Below, in pieces: positions 56,160-64,000 of a DNA stretch of 64,000 bases. This DNA is from Tiliqua scincoides (lineage: Eukaryota; Chordata; Lepidosauria; Squamata; Scincidae), in assembly GCF_035046505.1 (NCBI RefSeq), contig NC_089822.1, forward strand, positions 267,479,024 through 267,543,023. Reading direction: 5' to 3'. Position 1 is the stretch's first letter. The number at the start of each line of letters is the position of its first letter. The notes beneath the pieces were generated by a model that was not told the DNA's origin, ran no database searches, and saw nothing but the letters and a program-made list of their open reading frames with translations. Both the position numbers and the translations under genes were made by a program.

Positions 56160-58870
56160 TCCTACAGCAGTGACAAGCATTCTTCCAGAAGCTCACTGTA
56201 GGGACAAACTGCAGGCTACATGAAGACTCATGAGTTTCAGCAGCACTGAAATGTCTTTGACAACAAAGAGGATACGAAGGGGGGAAAATATGCAGATTTA
56301 TTAGCAAGCAAAGACATTCCAACAGAAAGATGAGCAGCTACCAGATAAAATGTGTATCTCAAAATCAGTTCCTCCCATTTATTTCTAAGGTAAAATGTTT
56401 ATATGCCAGTTTATGATTTTAAAAAGAGTCCAGCCCAGATCGAAACCTAATTTAGAAAGAACACAATAAATGTATAAAATGCAGTTTACACTCCCACTGA
56501 TTGGAAAGACTTTTGTTTCTGTGTCATCAAAAAGGTGAGAAAAAAATCGCCAGAGAAGCGGTTGGCCCTCTGGATGGTGAGGGAGGGAAAGGGGAGATAA
56601 AAGGAGACTTAGAAATGGCAGAGAAATTAAATGAGTTCTTTGCATCTGTCTTCACGGCAGAAGACCTTGGGCAGATACCGCTGCCTGAACGGCCCCTCCT
56701 GACCAAGGAGTTAAGTCAGATAGAGGTTAAAAGAGAAGATGTTTCAGACCTCATTGATAAATTAAAGATCAATAAGTCACCGGGCCCTGATGGCATCCAC
56801 CCAAGAGTTATTAAGGAATTGAAGAATGAAGTTGCAGACCTCTTGACTAAGGTATGCAACTTGTCCCTCAAAACGGCCACGGTGCCAGAAGATTGGAGGA
56901 TAGCAAATGTCACGCCTATTTTTAAAAAGGGAAAGAGGGGGGACCCGGGAAACTATAGGCCGGTCAGCCTAACATCCATACCGGGTAAGATGGTGGAATG
57001 CCTCATCAAAGATAGGATCTCAAAACACATAGACAAACAGGCCTTGCTGAGGGAGAGTCAGCATGGCTTCTGTAAGGGTAAGTCTTGCCTCACGAACCTT
57101 TTAGAATTCTTTGAAAAGGTCAACAGACATGTGGATGCGTGAGAACCCATGGACATCATATATCTGGACTTTCAGAAGGCGTTTGACACGGTCCCTCACC
57201 AAAGATTACTGAAAAAACTCCACAGTCAGGGAATTAGAGGACAGGTCCTCTCGTGGATTGAGAACTGGTTGGAGGCCAGGAAGCAGAGAGTGGGTGTCAA
57301 TGGGCAATTTTCACAATGGAGAGAGGTAAAAAGCGGTGTGCCCCAAGCATCTGTCCTGGGACCGGTGCTTTTCAACCTCTTCATAAATGACCTGGAGACA
57401 GGGTTGAGCAGTGAAGTGGCAAAGTTTGCAGACGACACCAAACTTTTCCGAGTGTTGAAGACCAGAAGTGATTGTGAGGAGCTCCAGAAGGATCTCTCCA
57501 GGCTGGCAGAATGGGCAGCAAAATGGCAGATGCGCTTCAATGTCAGTAAGTGTAAAGTCATGCACATTGGGGCAAAAAATCAAAACTTTAGATATAGGCT
57601 GATGGGTTCTGAGCTGTCTGTGACAGATCAGGAGAGAGATCTTGGGGTGGTGGTGGACAGGTCGATGAAAGTGTCGACCCAATGTGCAGCAGCAGTGAAG
57701 AAGGCCAATTCTATGCTTGGGATCATTAGGAAGGGTATTGAGAACAAAACGGCTAGTATTATAATGCCGTTGTACAAATCGATGGTAAGGCCACACCTGG
57801 AGTATTGTGTCCAGTTCTGGTCGCCGCATCTCAAAAAAGACATAGTGGAAATGGAAAAGGTGCAAAAGAGAGCGACTAAGATGATTACGGGGCTGGGGCA
57901 CCTTCCTTATTAGGAAAGGCTACGGCGTTTGGGCCTCTTCAGCCTAGAAAAGAGACGCCAGAGGGGGGACATGATTGAGACATACAAAATTATGCAGGGG
58001 ATGGACAAAGTGGATAGGGAGATGCTCTTTACACTCTCACATAATACCAGAACCAGGGGACATCCACTAAAATTGAGTGTTGGGCGGGTTAGGACAGATA
58101 AAAGAAAATATTTCTTTACTCAGCGTGTGGTCGGTCTGTGGAACTCCTTGCCACAGGATGTGGTGATGGTGTCTGGCCTGGACGCCTTTAAAAGGGGATT
58201 GGACAAGTTTCTGGAGGAAAAATCCATTATGGGGTACAAGCCATGATGTGTATGCGCAACCTCCTGATTTTAGAAATGGGTTATGTCAGAATGCCAGATG
58301 CAAGGGAGGGCACCAGGATGAGGTCTCTTGTTACCTGATGTGCTTCCTGGGGCATTTGGTGGGCCGCTGTGAGATACAGGAAGCTGGACTAGATGGGCCT
58401 ATGGCCTGATCCAGTGGGGCTGTTCTTTTGTTCTTATGTGAATTAAAGCTTCACCCTCAGCGTCCGATTTCAGACAAGTTATCAGAAAAACCAGAACTAC
58501 CATCTTTAAACAACTTCACTGCTGGGAAAAAGCCACAGTGGCTTTCATTGCACAATGGAAAAAGCTAAAACATCCCTGGTTTTCTCCATGGTTCCCAAAA
58601 AGAAAAAAGAACAATTAAAAGAGCAAACCAATGAGACAACCAACTAAAACATTCCCTTAAGAACTACTCAGGCACCACAAATCTTTAGGCTGCAGGTTCC
58701 ATAGAGGACAACCATTTAGCCTGTGAGAGGTTCAGAAATTCAGGTCCCCAAACTGATCCCTTCAGGGTACTGAGAGATTCCAACAGGATTTGCACCACTG
58801 TGTGGACTCTTTAAAACAGAGGAAGGAATTATGCTGTGGTTGAAACTGTATCCATGTCCCAGACATGTGG
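56160..58870 (-). other. 3' untranslated region of gene B3, split by a CR1
   Basis: 58438-58870 and 56160-56550 together mirror the 3' region of B1 and match 33180-33890 of B2. The poly(A) signal complement is near 56297. A + strand CR1 (56551-58438) separates the halves; the corresponding B2 sequence around 33420-33440 is uninterrupted. Confidence 0.65.
56551..58438 (+). mobile_element. 5'-truncated young CR1
   Basis: It starts in ORF2 before the RT (REAVGPLDGEGGKGEIKGD) and runs to the end TTCTTTTGTTCTTATG. RT motifs KSPGPDG, QHGFCKGKSCLTNL, YLDFQKAFDTVPH and KFADD are all present. The frame is open except for breaks after HVDA (about 57140) and after HLPY (57911, GAG to TAG). GTGAG/GTGAA next to the ends may be a short target duplication. 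Confidence 0.9.
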
Positions 58871-59163
58871 CATCTTTCTCCTGCATTATTCAAGGCTCGG
58901 TTCTTCACCCAAACTCTTGCTATGGCATGGGACACTCACCCTCTTCCCTGTGTGACTTCTTTGATGTTGTTTAAAGGTTCCACTGTGGCTGAAGGTCCTT
59001 TCACAGTTGGTGCATTGATATAGTTTCCCACTTGTGCGACTATTTTGATTACATTTTGATGACATTTAAGGCCTCTTCTCTGCCTGAAGCTCGTACCACA
59101 CATGAAACATTTCTAAGGTTTGACTCCTTTGTGGATTCTTTGATGTACAGTAAGGTTTCCTTT

Positions 59164-59937
<774 letters not shown>

Positions 59938-60494
59938 TCAGCTTCTGCTGTATCATGAGGAGGATTTTTGGCCACTGGAGACCTCCTTGCAGTACAGAAA
60001 CATTTGTTCCCTTTCTCCAAGGTCACCCCTGGAAGCTGCAATGGGTCAACATGAAGCTGCATCAGTTAGAGTGCTGCCAAAAGCCCACATTGACCCAGGA
60101 AGGTGGAGCAGGTCCAGGATGAGACCAGTATTTGGTCTGTGCCACCATTGCCAAATCTACTCCTTTCCCAGGCCTGATCAGCCCTCCTCCCCATCCCGAT
60201 CACAGCTCCTCTCCATGGCAAAAATAGAAGCATGGAGGATTCAGAATGGAAGAGAGATAAGGAGACAGCTGCAAGTGGAGAAGCCCCTTCCGTGCTATGG
60301 GTCTTGCTGCCCACTTAAGAGCACAGCACGTGTCTCTGGTGGCAGCAGAGAAGTGTGGCCTGCCAGAGCAAAGGGGGAAAGAGCCCTGCTCTGGAGAGGT
60401 GCTGAGCTCCCTTGTTGGAGAAGCAAAAACAGAGCCAGTGTTGGCCCAGAAGGGGGATCCAAACTTGGACAATAAAAGGCACCTCTGTTCTTAC

Positions 60495-60579
60495 CCAAGA
60501 GGCTCAGCTCATCATCCTCTTCCTGCATGAAGCTAGTTGGAGCCTTCTGGACTCCTGAGGAGGAACTCTCAGCTGCCAC
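60495..60579 (-). CDS. Linker exon of gene B3 (85 nt)
   Basis: On the - strand it lies between a CTCTTGCAG acceptor and a GTAAGA donor, phase 0 to phase 1. It codes VAAESSSSGVQKAP, then an acidic stretch ending ELSLLG, and is colinear with 20049-20127 with two extra codons. It belongs to a gene whose finger exon is prematurely stopped. Confidence 0.6.
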
Positions 60580-61262
60580 CTGCAAGAGCAGAGAGGGGGG
60601 CTGTTCCAGGATATAGTAAAACATCTTAGTGGGGGGGGGGGCTTGCAGGGGGAGGGCTACATGAAGAAGACAATTCTACCCCTGCCTACTTACTGGCCCT
60701 GCTTTGGCCCATAGTCCTGGACCACGAGACTCAGAACCAAATAGTGAACATTCTCCTTGTATGTGTATTTTTATCCAACCTTCTTCCCTTTCATAGTCAG
60801 CACTCAAGGCAGCCAACACTAACTAGGCGCAACACCAGCACATCGCAAATATCCACAGGAATGTGCAGCCCCAACACACCAGTACAAAGAAGAGTCTCCC
60901 GAGAAAGGAGCGAGGCAGAGTCTCCTCAGGAGGCTGTTCCCAATCCTGGGCTGGCCTCAGGGGAAACCCGTTACCACATCCCAGTTGGATGCAGGTTGGA
61001 TGATGGTGGGGCGCAGAAGAATCTCTGTCCAGAGGTTAACCCCCAGGCAGGTTCAGTGGAAGCAGGACTCAGGCACTCAGTCCCCACATGAGCAAGGCTG
61101 CAGAGGTCGGCCAGCACAAGGGCAGCATCACCCATTTGGAACTGGGCACTTGGACCACTTGCCAGAGGATTAACATTTGGATCGAAATGCCACCTGCTGC
61201 CACCTCAGGTCTACCAAATCCCAACCAAACCCTTACCGTGATTCTCATGGGCTGACGTGAAA
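60580..61262. other. Interval where B3 would need a SCAN exon; none visible
   Basis: In B1 the SCAN exon lies upstream of the linker exon. The mirrored interval here has no WEAQWQEFL- or WLGECG-like peptide in any frame that I could see. Its 60700-61200 part is unlike the B1 intron. A poly(G) run is at 60630. Confidence 0.5.
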
Positions 61263-61527
61263 CTTGATCCTGTATCTCACAGGAGCCCACTAAATACCCC
61301 AGGGAGCACACCTGATAACAAGAGACCTGCATCCTGGTGCCCCCCCCCCCCCCCGCATCTGGCATTCAGACATAGCCCATTTCTAAGATCAGGAGGTTGC
61401 ACATACACATCATGGCTTGTAACCCATAATGGATTTTTCCTCCAGAAACTTGTCCAATCCCCTTTTCAAGGCATCCAGGCCAGATGCCATCACCACATCC
61501 TGCGGCATGGAGTTCCACAGACATACA
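61263..61527 (-). mobile_element. CR1 3' fragment
   Basis: On the - strand it runs from CTGTGGAACTCCATGCCGCA through AATCCATTATGGGTTACAAG to GTGAGATACAGGATC. It includes a C-run expansion at about 61341. It lacks the last part of the tail. Confidence 0.8.
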
Positions 61528-61529
61528 AC

Positions 61530-63250
61530 CCCTCCCAAACAGACTAGCAAGCACAGTGGAATTGCTGTCCAGTCTAAACTCTCAAGGAACCCCTCATAGG
61601 CTGCTTTGAAGTCATGTCACTCCAATTCAAAGAATAAACACAGTGCAGATTTTTCCACCTCACTTCTTCGGCTCTCAGGTGGAGCCCACAGCAAGGCCAT
61701 TATGTGCTTTGAACATAGAAACAACCTTCTCCTTCTTCCTCTTGCTTTGTCCAAGGTGAGAAAAAGGAGCTTCTTCATCTGCCTGCCTTGCTAGTCTCCT
61801 CTTTGGAGGTACAAAGTCTTTCCTTTCACTCACCCAAATCCCCACCAAGCAAACACCAGCAGAGTGACCAGGATCCAGCCACACACTGAAGGAGGAAAGG
61901 GCAGAGTTAAGCCAGTGCCTTTTATCAGTGCACAACCTCCTCCTCTTAACAGAGTAGCAGAAGCCAGCTGTTTGTCATTTGGGATTTGCAAGGCATCCTG
62001 GAAATTGTAGTTCACTTGAAAAAGACATGGAGAAGCCCAACAGCCACAAGTCAAGGAACCCAAGAGCTCTCATAAGTTGAGAGACTTATAGACCCCATCT
62101 GGTAGAGGGCTACACAAGAGATAGAGGTGGTGATGGAGTTTGTAGAGCTCAAAGTCCTGTCCTGACTCAGCATGGATCGCTTGTACCAGGAAACAAGCCA
62201 GAAGACCACCATCCTGCTGACCTGACAGACAGGTGCTGCAAGGACATGTGGATCAGATGTGGGAGTAAGCACCCGGTCCACCCTCTCCTTCTGAATGTGC
62301 TGAGGACATTCCAGCAGTGGTGCTTGATGAGAAGCCAGGCAAAGTTCCTCTTACCCAGAGTCACCGCTGGGAAACCTGGTGTTGCTCTGTCTGTATGTAA
62401 GGGTTGTGTGAGCTCAGGCCAGGCCCAGGGTGAGGCAGCCCCCCAAAACTCTCCTCCTCTTTTTTGTACTCATGCTTGAAGTGGTGCACACCTGCCACTG
62501 CTGCCACCTTGCCTCCCCAGCCTTTATTGAAGGTGAAGCAGTGCAACCCCCCAGTGGCCCCCTCCTGCTTCTCTGGCATCTTCTTCTTCCATGCATGGCA
62601 TGCTAGGAGCAGAAGGCTCTTTCACTCCCAGCCAGGAGACAGCTAGGTAGAGCGGGATGGGTGGGGGCCATTAAGTATTGCAAGGATCTGCAATGTGCTA
62701 TGTAAGCAGTCCCTCCCACTTGCCTGTGCAGCCATTCTGGGCTGAAGTTGACATCACTGCCCAGAATGGATCAGATGGTAAGTGGGAGGGGTGCTTTCAA
62801 AGGTGCATTTTGGCTCCTGCAATACTTGCCATGCCCCCCATAGCTATGAGACTGGGCCAGGGGCACAGAAGATGCAGCACCCTTCTCTGTTCTCCTCCAG
62901 CCTTGCCACCTCCTCACTGAGGCACTATATGAACAGCTTATGTTCTCCAATCTCCCTCTTCCTGTCTCCCAGCAAGCAAGAAGCATCTCAGAGGGCACAA
63001 TGAAGTGGCTGGGGAGGTGGTGGGCTGGTGCAGGCCTTTAGCCAATTTCAAAACCCCCACACTGCGATTTAAAGCAGCTACTCACCAGGCTCCATGGCTG
63101 GGCTGGCCCTACCTGAGCTGGGGTGGGAAGAAGGAACAAAGCCTGTTGGTTCTCCAGGCTTTCTGCTGAAGGCTGGTAGGATCAGTGCATAGGGCTGCAC
63201 GCTGGGTGGGTCGGTGGTCTGACGTGTTTAGGCAGCTTCATTGGTTGCTA
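61530..63250 (-). repeat. Upstream region of block B, third-copy version
   Basis: On the - strand it mirrors about 14000-16000 (GCCTAAACAC..GACC, GGCTTTCCGCTGAAGG-like, CCAGCCACTGCATGG-like, GGCTTCTGCTACTCTGTTAA, GTGTGGCTGGATCCTGGTC). No coding frame is conserved. Confidence 0.55.
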
Positions 63251-64000
63251 TAAACACTTGTGCACAGGGAAGCTCTTGAGTTGGGGCTTCAGGTGTTACC
63301 AAAATGACAAGTAGGAAGTGAAACAGCAGTACAGGGCCAAGGTCAGTGGTGACATACACAGCGGTCTTGGAATCAGGTCACGCGGCTCCAGCCTTGTTGG
63401 GGAATGTGAGCCCCCTCCAGCAGCATGGTGTGCCTTGACAATGTTAGTGCCTTGTCACTGTACTTTGAAAAAAATGCAAAAATTGCTGGGCTGCAGTACT
63501 GGGAACCTACTGCTCTCTTCCAACCCAGGAAGCAGGGCAGGACCAGCAGCATGGAGGTGAGTGGACAGAGGGCAGCCCCTCCAACACATCTCTTCCTCTG
63601 CAGTGTCTGTTGGTCTCTGATTCTGGTTCTCCACAGCCCCTCTTATGGATTCCCTGGCATGGAATCAGGCCTGGTTTCACCACTATCTGAGCATTGATCT
63701 GTGAGAAGCTGCGATCCATTCACAGCTGTGACTGGGCTGCATCTGGGCAAAGTTCAGGGTCTTGAATTTCTCTTCTGTGTTTGGATGAAGAGCTGCATTT
63801 CCTGACACTCTTTGCCCACTCCAAACATCAACAGATTTATTGGTGCCTGTTTAAGACTTCTCTCTGGTGTGAGTTCTCTGCAAAAGTAAAACATGTCACT
63901 GTGATGCAGGTAGTATTTGCTTGTATTGAAAGCCTTTCATTAGCCAAAGACACATTGCTGATGCATTGATATATACTAAAATAAAATTTATTTACTTGAC
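63251..64000. other. Unassigned end of window
   Basis: No gene is supported. A 55-base stretch at about 63878-63932 (GCAAAAGTAAAACATGTCAC and on) is repeated directly at about 54207-54261, just after LINE-X copy 2. Confidence 0.4.

Noticed and set aside
57311-57901. 196-codon antisense frames over CR1 RT (also 44101-44691)
   Set aside because: They are shadows of the conserved CR1 ORF2 on the other strand and repeat in every CR1 copy.
60744-61091. 115-codon + frame near B3
   Set aside because: No homology, domain or splice context; not mirrored in B1.
63780-63900. Possible zinc-finger scrap on the - strand (TCTCTGGTGTGAGTTCTCTG)
   Set aside because: Only one linker-like stretch is seen. 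No cysteine pair could be placed in the same frame.

Overview
The window looks like nuclear DNA of a squamate reptile (lizard or snake). It has multi-exon zinc-finger genes with splice sites, CR1-type LINEs ending in repeats of TTCTTATG, hAT-type DNA transposons with 8-bp target duplications, a tRNA-type SINE with an (ATT)n tail, a fragment of a 5S-rRNA-derived SINE, and a decayed DIRS-type retroelement. Nothing bacterial or phage-like was seen. The species cannot be named from sequence alone.

The host genes are C2H2 zinc-finger genes in two families. Family A has a KRAB-A exon of 127 nt. One copy lies on the + strand (exons between 1375 and 6945); it has only five fingers and two frame breaks. 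The other lies on the - strand (exons between 51581 and 39382); it has 20 fingers, an open reading frame across four exons, and a linker repeated three times. Family B has a SCAN-type exon. Copy B1 (+, 17175-23712, 17 fingers) looks intact. Copy B2 (-, about 34387-33890) is a pseudogene, and copy B3 (-, 60579-59164) is cut short after three fingers and has no SCAN exon in its place.

The layout is largely mirrored. Block A at 1-8540 (+) matches 52981-37600 (-). Block B at about 14000-24700 (+) matches 34387-32590 (-, 3' part only) and about 63250-56160 (-). The + order A-B is therefore mirrored by a - order A-B2, with the tail-to-tail centre near 31-33 kb. A third B copy lies outside the mirrored A block. 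Transposons found in both arms (hAT at 1896-2324, old CR1 tails at 2644 and 4040) predate the duplication. Others found in one arm only came later, notably a TA-flanked transposon at 4313-5824 whose empty site is intact in the other arm.

The spacers are mostly transposon debris: CR1 at 8541-13180, a DIRS fossil at about 25590-28590 with a hAT inside it, an inverted CR1 at 34388-37470, a hAT containing a CR1 at 43188-44940, and two copies of another LINE at 28928 and 53300. The zinc-finger proteins would be expected to act as nuclear DNA-binding repressors, by family knowledge. I saw no new multi-gene system. The most interesting signals are structural: the mirrored gene cluster, the triplicated linker, a SCAN domain lacking its core, and the 5S SINE sharing its tail with a LINE.
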